Of a stretch of DNA of 64,000 nucleotides, positions 1-12,650 are shown one piece after another. The notes under the pieces were generated by a model that was given only the letters and a program-made list of their open reading frames with translations, had not been told where the DNA came from and searched no databases. Numbering within the stretch: position 1 is the stretch's first letter; the number at the start of each line of letters is the position of its first letter. The translations under genes were made by a program, and so were the position numbers. The DNA comes from Lotus japonicus (taxonomy: Eukaryota > Streptophyta > Magnoliopsida > Fabales > Fabaceae): NCBI RefSeq assembly GCF_012489685.1, contig NC_080046.1, forward strand, positions 30,659,763 to 30,723,762, in the 5' to 3' direction.

Positions 1-397
1 CGTTTTGCTTTTGGGACGGGGTAGGTTCCCGACGCATGGCTTTTGTGTGGTTCTCTTATTGAGGGATCACAGTGAGTCAGTCGGACTATAGGAGTCTTTG
101 CTTAGGCCATTTTGAGGCCGACTTTCTCCCAGTGGATTGTAATTATAACCTTTTCACTCACACTTCTGGATCTGTAACTATTTGCCTACGGGCACACTAC
201 TTTGGAGTCACTGCGAGTGCGCGTGACATGGGAGTGCAGCTGAGGCTGTACATGTGTAAATATTTGTGTGTTGGTTGGGTTTTGTCTTTATTTTCTATTG
301 CTTGATTTAAAAGGTATCAAACGAAAAAAATTACCTGTTTTCAGCGTAAAGTCTATTTTTGGTTACTAAAGTGACACCTGGAAATCGGGGTGTTACA
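1..397 (+). mobile_element. Right-hand end of an LTR (probable plant Ty3/Gypsy-type element), partial
   Basis: This stretch has no CACGTG lattice and no resemblance to the satellite that follows. It ends in GGGGTGTTACA (387-397), closing with the CA dinucleotide expected of an LTR 3' end. From general knowledge, many plant Ty3/Gypsy LTRs start TGTAACACCCC and end with its reverse complement, so the terminus fits well. The satellite begins at 398 in mid-monomer, as expected for an insertion into a pre-existing array. The LTR start, primer-binding site and any gag-pol lie outside the window, so a solo LTR and a full element cannot be told apart. A 77-codon frame at 72-305 starts with GTG, has no recognisable domain and is not called a gene. 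I see no certain TATA box or polyadenylation signal. Confidence 0.6.
387..397 (+). other. LTR 3' terminus and insertion junction
   Basis: The terminal GGGGTGTTACA joins satellite sequence directly at 397/398. If it is an insertion with the usual 5-bp target-site duplication, the duplicated target would be TTCCA (398-402), to be matched immediately left of the element outside this window. TTCCA is part of the normal satellite unit: the same position in the next higher-order copy (2,028-2,032) reads TTCCACGTG. Confidence 0.55.
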
Positions 398-3300
398 TTC
401 CACGTGTAACCTAGGCTATTTCACGTGGAAACTTGAGTTTTCCACGTGAAAGCTTGGCTTTTCACGTGGAATCCTGAGATTTCCAAGCTTTCCACGTGAA
501 ACCTAGGCTATTTCACGTGGAAACCTTAGTTTTCCACGTGAAACCTTGTCACTTTCACGTTGAATGTTGAGATTTCCGAGCTTTCCACGTGTAACCTGGG
601 CTATTTGACGTGGAAACTTGAGTTTGACAAGCTTTCCACGTGAAACTTGGCCAATTTCACGTGGAATGTTGAGTTTTCCAAGCTTTCCACGTGAAACCTG
701 GGCTATTTCACGTGGAAACGTGAGTTTTCCACGTGAAACCTTGGCAATTTAACGTGGAAGGTTGAGATTTCCGAGCTTTCCACGTGAAACCTTGGCTTTT
801 CACGTGGAATCCTGAGATTTCGAAGCTTTCCACGTGAAACTTGGCCAATTTCACGTGGAATGTTGAGTTTTCCAAGCTTTCCACGAGAAACCTGGGCTAT
901 TTCACGTGGAAACGTGAGTTTTCCACGTGAAACCTTGGCAATTTCACGTGGAAGGTTGAGATTTCCGAGCTTTCCACGTGAAACCTTGGCTATTCACGTG
1001 GAATCCTGAGATTTCCAAGCTTTTCAAGTGAAACTTGGCCAATTTCACTTGGAATGTTGAATTTTCCAAGATTTCCACGTGAAACCTGGGCTATTTCACG
1101 TGGAAACGTGAGTTTTCCACGTGAAACCTTGGCAATGTCACGTGGAATGTTGAGATTTCCTAGCTTTTCACGTGAAACCTTGGCTTTTCACGTGGAATCT
1201 TGATATTTCCAAGCTTTCCACGTGAAACTTGGCCAATTTCACGTGGAATGTTTAGTTTTCCAAGTTTTCCACGTGAAACCTGGGCTATTTCACGTGGAAA
1301 CTTGAGTTTTCCACGTGAAACCTTGCACTTTCACGTGGAATGTTGAGATTTCCGAGCTTTCCACGTGAAACCTTGGCTTTTCACGTGGAATCCTGAGATT
1401 TCCAAGATTTTCACGTGAAACCTTTGCAATTTCACGTGGAATGTTGAGATTTCCTAGCTTTCCACGTGAAACCTTGGCTTTTCACGTGGAATCCTGAGAT
1501 TTCCAAGCTTTTCACGTGAAATTTGGCCAATTTCATGTGGAATGTTGAGATTTCCGAGCTTTCCACGTGTTACCTGGGCTATTTCACGTGGAAACTTGAG
1601 TTTGCCAAGCTTTTCACGTGGAATGTTGAGTTTTCCAAGCTTTCCACGAGAAACCTGGGCTATTTCACGTGGAAACGTGAGCTTTCCACGTGAAACCTTG
1701 GCAATTTCACGTGGAATGTTGAGTTTTCCAAGCTTTCCACGTGAACCTTGGCTTTTCACGTGGAATCCTGAGATTTCCAAGCTTTTCTCGTGAAACTTGG
1801 CCAATTTCACTTGGAATGTTGAGTTTTCCAGGCTTTCCACGAGAAAACTGGGCTATTTCACGTGGAAACGTGAGTTTTCCACGTGAAACCTTGGCAATTG
1901 CACGTGGAATGTTGAGATTTCCAAGCTTTCCACGTGAACCTTGGCTTTTCACGTGGAATCCTGAGATTTCCAAGCTTTTCTCGTGAAACTTGGCCAATTT
2001 CACTTGGAATGTTGAGTTTTCCAAGCCTTCCACGTGTAACCTAGGCTATTTCACGTGGAAACTTGAGTTTTCCACGTGAAAGCTTGGCTTTTCACGTGGA
2101 ATCCTGAGATTTCCAAGCTTTCCACGTGAACCCTAGGCTATTTCACGTGGAAACCTTAGTTTTCCACGTGAAACCTTGTCACTTTCACGTTGAATGTTGA
2201 GATTTCCGAGCTTTCCACGTGTAACCTGGGCTATTTGACGTGGAAACTTGAGTTTGACAAGCTTTCCACGTGAAACTTGGCCAATTTCACGTGGAATGTT
2301 GAGTTTTCCAAGCTTTCCACGTGAAACCTGGGCTATTTCACGTGGAAACGTGAGTTTTCCACGTGAAACCTTGGCAATTTAACGTGGAAGGTTGAGATTT
2401 CCGAGCTTTCCACGTGAAACCTTGGCTTTTCACGTGGAATCCTGAGATTTCGAAGCTTTCCACGTGAAACTTGGCCAATTTCACGTGGAATGTTGAGTTT
2501 TCCAAGCTTTCCACGAGAAACCTGGGCTATTTCACGTGGAAACGTGAGTTTTCCACGTGAAACCTTGGCAATTTCACGTGGAAGGTTGAGATTTCCGAGC
2601 TTTCCACGTGAAACCTTGGCTATTCACGTGGAATCCTGAGATTTCCAAGCTTTTCAAGTGAAACTTGGCCAATTTCACTTGGAATGTTGAATTTTCCAAG
2701 ATTTCCACGTGAAACCTGGGCTATTTCACGTGGAAACGTGAGTTTTCCACGTGAAACCTTGGCAATGTCACGTGGAATGTTGAGATTTCCTAGCTTTTCA
2801 CGTGAAACCTTGGCTTTTCACGTGGAATCCTGATATTTCCAAGCTTTCCACGTGAAACTTGGCCAATTTCACGTGGAATGTTTAGTTTTCCAAGTTTTCC
2901 ACGTGAAACCTGGGCTATTTCACGTGGAAACTTGAGTTTTCCACGTGAAACCTTGCACTTTCACGTGGAATGTTGAGATTTCCGAGCTTTCCATGTGAAA
3001 CCTTGGCTTTTCACGTGGAATCCTGAGATTTCCAAGATTTTCACGTGAAACCTTTGCAATTTCACGTGGAATGTTGAGATTTCCTAGCTTTCCACGTGAA
3101 ACCTTGGCTTTTCACGTGGAATCCTGAGATTTCCAAGCTTTTCACGTGAAATTTGGCCAATTTCATGTGGAATGTTGAGATTTCCGAGCTTTCCACGTGT
3201 TACCTGGGCTATTTCACGTGGAAACTTGAGTTTGCCAAGCTTTTCACGTGGAATGTTGAGTTTTCCAAGCTTTCCACGAGAAACCTGGGCTATTTCACGT

Positions 3301-3464
3301 GGAAACGTGAGCTTTCCACGTGAAACCTTGGCAATTTCACGTGGAATGTTGAGTTTTCCAAGCTTTCCACGTGAACCATGGCTTTTCACGTGGAATCCTG
3401 AGATTTCCAAGCTTTTCTCGTGAAACTTGGCCAATTTCACTTGGAATGTTGAGTTTTCCAAGCC
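398..3464. repeat. Large tandem duplication, copies of 1,630 and 1,437 bp
   Basis: TTCCACGTGTAACCT begins at 398, 2,028 and 3,465. The two intervening copies (398-2,027 and 2,028-3,464) run in parallel with rare variants in common, such as GAGTTTGACAAGC and GGCAATTTAACGTGG. They differ in length by 193 bp because the first contains one additional monomer near its right end (see 1,640-2,025). Confidence 0.85.
1640..2025. repeat. Single-monomer tandem duplication (193-bp offset)
   Basis: Copies at 1,640-1,832 and 1,833-2,025 share the rare CCACGAGAAA box variant, the shortened CACGTGAACCTTGG and CTTTTCTCGTGAAAC. The second copy is absent from the next 1,437-bp copy, so this monomer was gained by one copy or lost by the other. 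Confidence 0.8.
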
Positions 3465-5436
3465 TTCCACGTGTAACCTGGGCTATTTCACGTGGAAACT
3501 TGAGTTTTCCACGTGAAAGCTTGGCTTTTCACGTGGAATCCTGAGATTTCCAAGCTTTCCACGTGAAACCTAGGCTATTTCACGTGAAACCTTGTCACTT
3601 TCTTGTGGAATGTTGAGATTTCCGAGCTTTCCACGTGTAACCTGGGCTATTTGACGTGGAAACTTGAGTTTGACAAGCTTTCCACGTGAAACTTGGCCAA
3701 TTTCACGTGGAATGTTGAGTTTTCCAAGCTTTCCACGTGACACCTGGGCTATCTCACGTGGAAACGTGAGTTTTCCACGTGAGACCTTGGCAATTTCACG
3801 TGGAAGGTTGAGATTTCCGAGCTTTCCACGTAAAACCTTGGCTATTCACGTGGAATCCTGAGATTTCCAAGCTTTTCAAGTGAAACTTGGCCAATTTCAC
3901 TTTGAATGTTGAATTTTCCAAGATTTCCACGTGTAACCTGGGCTATTTCACGTGGAAACTTGAGTTTGCCAAGCTTTCCACGTGAAACTTGGCCAATTTC
4001 ACTTGGAATGTTGAGTTTTCCAATATTTCCACGTGAAACCTGGGCTATATCACGTGGAAACGTGAGTTTTCCACGTGAAACCTTGGCAATGTCACGTGGA
4101 ATGTTGAGATTTCCTAGCTTTCCACGTGAAACCTTGGCTTTTCACGTGGAATCCTGCTTTTCACGTGAAACTTGACCAATTTCACTTGGAATGTTGAGTT
4201 TTCCAAGCCTTCCACGTGTAACCTGGGCTATTTCACGTGGAAACTTAAGTTTTCTACGTGAAAGCTTGGCTTTTCACGTGGAAACCTGAGATTTCCAAGC
4301 TTTCCACGTGAAACCTAGGCTATTTCACGTGGAAACTTGAGTTTTCCACGTGAAACCTTGTCACTTTCACGTGGAATGTTGAGATTTCCGAGCTTTCCAC
4401 GAGTAACCTGGGCTATTTGACGTGGAAACTTGAGTTTGACAAGCTTTCCACGTGAAACTTGGCCAATTTCACGTGGAATGTTGAGTTTTCCAAGCTTTCC
4501 ACGTGAAACCTTGGCTATTTCACGTGGAAACGTGAGTTTTCCACGTGAAACCTTGGCTTTTCACGTGGAATCCTGAGATTTCCAAGCTTTCCACGTGAAA
4601 CTTGGCCAATTTCACGTGGAATGTTGAGTTTTCCAAGCTTTCCACGAGAAACCTGGGCTATTTCACGTGGAAACGTGAGTTTTCCACGTGAAACCTTGGC
4701 AATTTCACGTGGAATGTTGAGATTTCCAAGCTTTCCACGTGAACCTTGGCTTTTGACGTGGAATCCTGAGATTTCCAAGCTTTTCTCGTGAAACTTGGCC
4801 AATTTCACTTGGAATGTTGAGTTTTCCAAGCCTTCCACGTGTAACCTGGGCTATTTCACGTGGAAACTTGAGTTTTCCACGTGAAAGCTTGGCTGCTTTT
4901 CACATGGAATCCTGAGATTTCCAAGCTTTCCACGTGAAACCTTGTGAATTTCACGTAGAATGTTGAGATTTCCTAGCTTTCCACGTGAAACCTTGGCTTT
5001 TCACGTGGAATCCTGAGATTTCCGAGCTTTTCACGTGAAACTTGGCCAATTTCACTTGAAATGTTGAGTTTTCCAATCTTTCAACGTGAAACCTGGGCTA
5101 TTTCACGTGGAAACTAGAGTTTTCCACGTGAAACCTTGGCAATTTCACGTGGAATGTTGAGTTTGCCAAGTTTTCCACGTGAAACCTTGGCCAATTTCAA
5201 GTGGAATGTTGAGTTTTTCAAGCTTTCCACGTGAAACCTGGGCTATATTACGTGGAAACGTGAGTTTTCCACGTGAGACCTTGGCAATTTCACGTGGAAG
5301 GTTGAGATTTCCGAGCTTTCCACGTGAAACCTTGGCTATTCACGTGGAATCCTGAGATTTCCAAGCTTTTCAAGTGAAACTTGGCCAATTTCACTTGGAA
5401 TGTTGAATTTTCCAAGATTTCCACGTGAAACCTGGG

Positions 5437-6412
5437 CTATTTCACGTGGAAACTTGAGTTTTCCACGTGAAACCTTGTCACTTTCACGTGGAATGTTGAG
5501 ATTTCCGAGCTTTCCACGTGAAACCTTGGCTTTTCACGTGGAATCCTGAGATTTCCAAGATTTTCACGTGAAACCTTTGCAATTTCACGTGGAATGTTGA
5601 GATTTCCTAGCTTTCCACGTGAAACCTTGGCTTTGACGTGGAATCCTGATATTTCCAAGCTTTCCACGTGAAACTTGGCCAATTTCACGTGGAATGTTTA
5701 GTTTTCCAAGCTTTCCACGTGAATCCTGGGTTATTTCACGTGGAAACTTGAGTTTTCCACGTGGAACCTTTGCAATTTCACGTGGAATGTTGAGATTTCC
5801 TAGCTTTCCACGTGAAACCTTGGCTTTTCACGTGGAATCCTGATATTTCCAAGCTTTCCACGTGAAACTTGGCCAATTTCACGTGGAATGTTTAGTTTTC
5901 CAAGCTTTCCACGTGAAACCTGGGCTATTTCACGTGGAAACTTGAGTTTTCCACGTGAAACCTTGTCACTTTCACGTGGAATGTTGAGATTTCCGAGCTT
6001 TCCACGTGAAACCTTGGCTTTTCACGTGGAATCCTGAGATTTCCAAGATTTTCACGTGAAACCTTTGCAATTTCACGTGGAATGTTGAGATTTCCTAGCT
6101 TTCCACGTGAAACCTTGGCTTTTACGTGGAATCCTGATATTTCCAAGCTTTCCACGTGAAACTTGGCCAATTTCACGTGGAATGTTTAGTTTTTCAAGCT
6201 TTCCACGTGAATCCTGGGTTATTTCACGTGGAAACTTCAGTTTTCCACGTGAAACCTTTGCACTTTCACGTGGAATGTTGAGATTTCCTAGCTTTCCACG
6301 TGAAACCTTGGCTTTTCACGTGGAATCCTGATATTTCCAAGCTTTCCACGTGAAACTTGGCCAATTTCACGTGGAATGTTTAGTTTTCCAAGCTTTCCAC
6401 GTGAAACCTGGG
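5437..6412. repeat. Tandem duplication with 488-bp offset
   Basis: Sequence from 5,437 recurs from 5,925 (also GAATCCTGGGTT at 5,721 and 6,209). The unit is a 194-bp monomer plus the 295-bp variant (about 489 bp). The same 488-bp pairing recurs at 7,434/7,922 and 8,993/9,481 inside the 1,559-bp duplication. Confidence 0.85.
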
Positions 6413-6879
6413 CTATGTCACGTGGAAACTTGAGTTTTCCACGTGAAACCTTGTCACTTTCAAGTGGAATGTTGAGATTTCCGAGCTTTCCACGTGAAAC
6501 CTTGGCTTTTCACGTGGAATCCTGAGATTTCCAAGCTTTTCACGTGAAATTTGGCCAATTTCATGTGGAATGTTGAGATTTCCGAGCTTGCCACGTGTAA
6601 CCTGGGCTATTTCACGTGGAAACTTGAGTTTGCCAAGCTTTCACGTGAAACTTGGCCAATTTCAAGTGGAATGTTGAGTTTTCCAAGCTTTCCACGTGAA
6701 ACCTGGGCTATTTCACGTGGAAACGTGAGTTTTCCACGTAAAACCTTTGCAATTTCACGTGGAATGTTGAGATTTCCAAGATTTCCACGTGAAAGCTTGG
6801 CTTTTCACGTGGAATCCTGAGATTTCCAAGCTTTCCACGTGAAACCTAGGCTATTTCACGTGGAAACTTGAGTATTCCA

Positions 6880-9800
6880 CGTGAAACCTTGTCACTTTCA
6901 CGTGGAATGTTGAGATTTCCGAGCTTTCCACGTGTAACCTGGGCTATTTTACGTGGAAACTTGAGTTTGACAAGCTTTCCACGTGAAACTTGGCCAATTT
7001 CACGTGGAATGTTGAGTTTTCCAAGCTTTCCACGTGAAACCTGGGCTATTTCACGTGGAAACGTGAGTTTTCCACGTGAGACCTTGGCAATTTCACGTGG
7101 AAGGTTGAGATTTCCGAGCTTTCCACGTGAAACCTTGGCTATTCACGTGGAATCCTGATATTTCCAAGCTTTCCACGTGAAACTTGGCCAATTTCACTTG
7201 GAATGTTGAATTTTCCAAGATTTCCACGTGAAACCTGGGCTATTTCACGTGGAAACGTGAGTTTTCCACGCGAAACCTTGGCAATGTGACGTGGAATGTT
7301 GAGATTTCCTAGCTTTCCACGTGAAACCTTGGCTTTTCACGTGGAATCCTGATATTTCCAAGCTTTCCACGTGAAACTTGGCCAATTTCACGTGGAATGT
7401 TTAGTTTTCCAAGTTTTCCACGTGAAACCTGGGCTATTTCACGTGGAAACTTGAGTTTGCCACGTGAAACCTTGTCACTTTCACATGGAATGTTGAGATT
7501 TCCGAGCTTTCCACGTGAAACCTTGGCTTTTCACGTGGAATCCTGAGATTTCCAATATTTTCACGTGAAACCTTTGCAATTTCACGTGAAATGTTGAGAT
7601 TTCCTAGCTTTCCACGTGAAACCTTGGCTTTGACGTGGAATCCTGATATTTCCAAGCTTTCCACGTGAAACTTGGCCAATTTCACGTGGAATGTTTAGTT
7701 TTCCAAGCTTTCCACATGAATCCTGGGTTATTTCACGTGGAAACTTGAGTTTTCCACGTGAAACCTTTGCAATTTCACGTGGAATGTTGAGATTTCCTAG
7801 CTTTCCACGTGAAACCTTGGCTTTTCACGTGGAATCCTGATATTTCCAAGCTTTCCACGTGAAACTTGGCCAATTTCACATGGAATGTTTAGTTTTCCAA
7901 GCTTTCCACGTGAAACCTGGGCTATTTCACGTGGAAACTTGAGTTTTCCACGTGAAACCTTGTCACTTTCACATGGAATGTTGAGATTTCCGAGCTTTCC
8001 ACGTGAAACCTTGGCTTTTCACGGGGAATCCTGAGATTTCCAAGATTTTCACGTGAAACCTTTGCAATTTCACGTGGAATGTTGAGATTTCCTAGCTTTC
8101 CACGTGAAACCTTGACTTTTATGTGGAATCCTGATATTTCCAAGCTTTCCACGTGAAACTTGGCCAGTTTCACGTGGAATGTTTAGTTTTCCAAGCTTTC
8201 CACGTGAATCCTGGGTTATTTCACGTGGAAACTTGAGTTTTCCACGTGAAACCTTTGCAATTTCACGTGGAATGTTGAGATTTCCTAGCTTTCCACGTGA
8301 AACCTTGGCTTTTCACGTGGAATCCTGATATTTCCAAGCTTTCCACGTGAAACATGGCCAATTTCACGTGGAATGTTTAGTTTTCCAAGCTTTCCACGTG
8401 AAACCAAGGCTATTTCACGTGGAAACTTGAGTTTTCCACGTGAAACCTTGTCACTTTCACGTGGAATGTTGAGATTTCTGAGCTTTCCACGTGTAACCTG
8501 GGCTATTTGACGTGGAAACTTGAGTTTGACAAGCTTTCCACGTGAAACTTGGCCAATTTCACGTGGAATGTTGAGTTTTCCAAGCTTTCCACGTGAAACC
8601 TGGGCTATTTCACGTGGAAACGTGAGTTTTCCACGTGAGACCTTGGCAATTTCACGTGGAAGGTTGAGATTTCCGAGCTTTCCACGTGAAACCTTGGCTA
8701 TTCACGTGGAATCCTGATATTTCCAAGCTTTCCACGTGAAACTTGGCCAATTTCACTTGGAATGTTGAATTTTCCAAGATTTCCACGTGAAACCTGGGCT
8801 ATTTCACGTGGAAACGTGAGTTTTCCACGCGAAACCTTGGCAATGTGACGTGGAATGTTGAGATTTCCTAGCTTTCCACGTGAAACCTTGGCTTTTCACG
8901 TGGAATCCTGATATTTCCAAGCTTTCCACGTGAAACTTGGCCAATTTCACGTGGAATGTTTAGTTTTCCAAGTTTTCCACGTGAAACCTGGGCTATTTCA
9001 CGTGGAAACTTGAGTTTGCCACGTGAAACCTTGTCACTTTCACATGGAATGTTGAGATTTCCGAGCTTTCCACGTGAAACCTTGGCTTTTCACGTGGAAT
9101 CCTGAGATTTCCAATATTTTCACGTGAAACCTTTGCAATTTCACGTGAAATGTTGAGATTTCCTAGCTTTCCACGTGAAACCTTGGCTTTGACGTGGAAT
9201 CCTGATATTTCCAAGCTTTCCACGTGAAACTTGGCCAATTTCACGTGGAATGTTTAGTTTTCCAAGCTTTCCACATGAATCCTGGGTTATTTCACGTGGA
9301 AACTTGAGTTTTCCACGTGAAACCTTTGCAATTTCACGTGGAATGTTGAGATTTCCTAGCTTTCCACGTGAAACCTTGGCTTTTCACGTGGAATCCTGAT
9401 ATTTCCAAGCTTTCCACGTGAAACTTGGCCAATTTCACATGGAATGTTTAGTTTTCCAAGCTTTCCACGTGAAACCTGGGCTATTTCACGTGGAAACTTG
9501 AGTTTTCCACGTGAAACCTTGTCACTTTCACATGGAATGTTGAGATTTCCGAGCTTTCCACGTGAAACCTTGGCTTTTCACGGGGAATCCTGAGATTTCC
9601 AAGATTTTCACGTGAAACCTTTGCAATTTCACGTGGAATGTTGAGATTTCCTAGCTTTCCACGTGAAACCTTGACTTTTATGTGGAATCCTGATATTTCC
9701 AAGCTTTCCACGTGAAACTTGGCCAGTTTCACGTGGAATGTTTAGTTTTCCAAGCTTTCCACGTGAATCCTGGGTTATTTCACGTGGAAACTTGAGTTTT

Positions 9801-10190
9801 CCACGTGAAACCTTTGCAATTTCACGTGGAATGTTGAGATTTCCTAGCTTTCCACGTGAAACCTTGGCTTTTCACGTGGAATCCTGATATTTCCAAGCTT
9901 TCCACGTGAAACATGGCCAATTTCACGTGGAATGTTTAGTTTTCCAAGCTTTCCACGTGAAACCAAGGCTATTTCACGTGGAAACTTGAGTTTTCCACGT
10001 GAAACCTTGTCACTTTCACGTGGAATGTTGAGATTTCCGAGCTTTCCACGTGTAACCTGGGCTATTTGACGTGGAAACTTGAGTTTGACAAGCTTTCCAC
10101 GTGAAACTTGGCCAATTTCACGTGGAATGTTGAGTTTTCCAAGCTTTCCACGTGAAACCTGGGCTATTTCACGTGGAAACGTGAGTTTTC
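6880..10190. repeat. Two near-identical copies, 1,559-bp offset
   Basis: Markers recur exactly 1,559 bp apart: TCACTTTCA at 6,892/8,451 and TTCACGTGGAATCC at 7,142/8,701. Private variants are shared, including ACGCGAAACC, GTTTGCCACGTG, TTCCAATATTTTC and TTTCACGGGGAATCC. Similarity ends near 10,190, where the left copy reads CCACGTGAGACC and the right one CCACGTGAAACC. This is one of the clearest recent duplications in domain A. Confidence 0.88.
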
Positions 10191-10291
10191 CACGTGAAAC
10201 CTTGGCAATGTCACGTGGAATGTTGAGATTTCCTAGCTTTCCACGTGAAACCTTGGCTTTTCACGTGGAATCCTGATATTTCCAAGCTTTC
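10098..10291. repeat. Reference domain-A monomer, 194 bp, eight boxes
   Basis: CACGTG starts at 10,098, 10,119, 10,149, 10,170, 10,191, 10,212, 10,242 and 10,262. The next monomer starts at 10,292. The spacings are 21, 30, 21, 21, 21, 30, 20 and 30 bp, totalling 194. Orientation alternates strictly F, R, F, R. In dimers it reads 51, 42, 51 and 50 bp. It contains HindIII sites (AAGCTT) in the extended spacers. Confidence 0.85.
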
Positions 10292-10689
10292 CACGTGAAA
10301 CTTGGCCAATTTCACGTGGAATGTTTAGTTTTCCAAGTTTTCCACGTGAAACCTGGGCTATTTCACGTGGAAACTTGAGTTTTCCACGTGAAACCTTGTC
10401 ACTTTCACGTGGAATATTGAGATTTCCGAGCTTTCCACGTGAAACCTTGGCTTTTCACGTGGAATCCTGAGATTTCCAAGATTTTCACGTGAAACCTTTG
10501 CAATTTCACGTGGAATGTTGAGATTTCCTAGCTTCACACGTGAAACCTTGGCTTTTACGTGGAATCCTGATATTTCCAAGCTTTCCACGTGAAACTTGGC
10601 TAATTTCACGTGGAATGTTTAGTTTTCCAAGCTTTCCACGTGAATCCTGGGTTATTTCACGTGGAAACTTGAGTTTTCCACGTGAAACC

Positions 10690-12650
10690 TTGTCACTTTC
10701 ACGTGGAATGTTGAGATTTCCGAGCTTTCCACGTGTAACCTGGGCTATTTGACGTGGAAACTTGAGTTTGACAAGCTTTCCACGTGAAACTTGGCCAATT
10801 TCACGTGGAATGTTGAGTTTTCCAAGCTTTCCACGTGAAACCTGGGCTATTTCACGTGGAAACGTGAGTTTTCCACGTGAGACCTTGGCAATTTCACGTG
10901 GAAGGTTGAGATTTCCGAGCTTTCCACGTGAAACCTTGGCTATTCACGTGGAATCCTGAGATTTCCAAGCTTTCCACGTGAAACTTGGCCAATTTCACTT
11001 GGAATGTTGAATTTTCCAAGATTTCCACGTGAAACCTGGGCAATTTCACGTGGAATGTTTAGTTTTCCAAGTTTTCCACGTGAAACCTGGGCTATTTCAC
11101 GTGGAAACTTGAGTTTTCCACGTGAAACCTTGTCACTTTCACGTGGAAAGTTGAGATTTCTGAGCTTTCCACGTGGAATCCTGAGATTTCCAAGATTTTC
11201 ACGTGAAACCTTTGCAATTTCACGTGGAATGTTGAGATTTCCTAGCTTCACACGTGAAACCTTGGCTTTGACGTGGAATCCTGATATTTCCAAGCTTTCC
11301 ACGTGAAACTTGGCCAATTTCACGTGGAATGTTTAGTTTTCCAAGCTTTCCACGTGAATCCTGGGTTATTTCACGTGGAAACTTGAGTTTTCCACGTGAA
11401 ACCTTGTCACTTTCACGTGGAATGTTGAGATTTCCGAGCTTTCCACGTGTAACCTGGGCTATTTGACGTGGAAACTTGAGTTTGACAAGCTTTCCACGTG
11501 AAACTTGGCCAATTTCACGTGGAATGTTGAGTTTTCCAAGCTTTCCACGTGAAACCTGGGCTATTTCACGTGGAAACGTGAGTTTTCCACGTGAGACCTT
11601 GGCAATTTCACGTGGAAGGTTGAGATTTCCGAGCTTTCCACGAGAAACCTTGGCTATTCACGTGGAATCCTGAGATTTCCAAGCTTTTCAAGTGAAACTT
11701 GGCCAATTTCACTTGGAATGTTGAATTTTCCAAGATTTCCACGTGAAACCTGGGCAATTTCACGTGGAATGTTTAGTTTTCCAAGTTTTGCACGTGAAAC
11801 CTGGGCTATTTCACGTGGAAACTTGAGTTTTCCACGTGAAACCTTGTCACTTTCACGTGGAAAGTTGAGATTTCCGAGCTTTCCACGTGAAACCTAGGCT
11901 TTTCACGTGGAATCCTGAGATTTCCAAGATTTTCACGTGAAACCTTTGCAATTTCCATGGAATGTTGAGATTTCCTAGCTTCACACGTGAAACCTTGGCT
12001 TTGACGTGGAATCCTGATATTTCCAAGCTTTCCACGTGAAACTTGGCCAATTTCACGTGGAATGTTTAGTTTTCCAAGCTTTCCACGTGAATCCTGGGTT
12101 ATTTCACGTGGAAACTTGAGTTTTCCACGTGAAACCTTGTCACTTTCACGTGGAATGTTGAGATTTCCGAGCTTTCCACGTGTAACCTGGGCTATTTGAC
12201 GTGGAAACTTGAGTTTGACAAGCTTTCCACGTGAAACTTGGCCAATTTCACGTGGAATGTTGAGTTTTCCAAGCTTTCCACGTGAAACCTGGGCTATTTC
12301 ACGTGGAAACGTGAGTTTTCCACGTGAGACCTTGGCAATTTCACGTGGAAGGTTGAGATTTCCGAGCTTTCCACGTGAAACCTTGGCTATTCACGTGGAA
12401 TCCTGAGATTTCCAAGCTTTTCAAGTGAAACTTGGCCAATTTCACTTGGAATGTTGAATTTTCCAAGATTTCCACGTGAAACCTGGGCAATTTCACGTGG
12501 AATGTTTAGTTTTCCAAGTTTTGCACGTGAAACCTGGGCTATTTCACGTGGAAACTTGAGTTTTCCACGTGAAACCTTGTCACTTTCACGTGGAATGTTG
12601 AGATTTCCGAGCTTTCCACGTGAAACCTTGGCTTTTCACGTGGAATCTTG
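10690..12650. repeat. Three-copy HOR with offsets of 714 and 733 bp
   Basis: Equivalent positions lie at 10,762, 11,476 and 12,209. The 19-bp difference is explained by visible changes. At 11,170-11,175 one 20-bp half-unit is lost so that an F and an R box have merged into CCACGTGG. In the next copy, near 11,956, a 1-bp loss turns a box into TTTCCATGG. Confidence 0.78.
11170..11175. other. Box-to-box deletion junction (20 bp lost)
   Basis: The sequence reads GAGCTTTCCACGTGGAATCC, where the next copy (from ~11,877) reads F box, CTAGGCTTTT spacer, R box. The left flank of the F box and the right flank of the R box now share one CACGTG, as expected from recombination between neighbouring palindromes. 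Confidence 0.75.

Noticed and set aside
72..305. 77-codon open frame in the left flank
   Set aside because: GTG start, no recognisable domain, and it lies in probable LTR sequence. A frame of this length is expected by chance.
397..400. 398 as the natural edge of the satellite array
   Set aside because: The first unit starts mid-monomer directly after an LTR-like terminus. This fits an insertion better, though the left side is not available to prove it.
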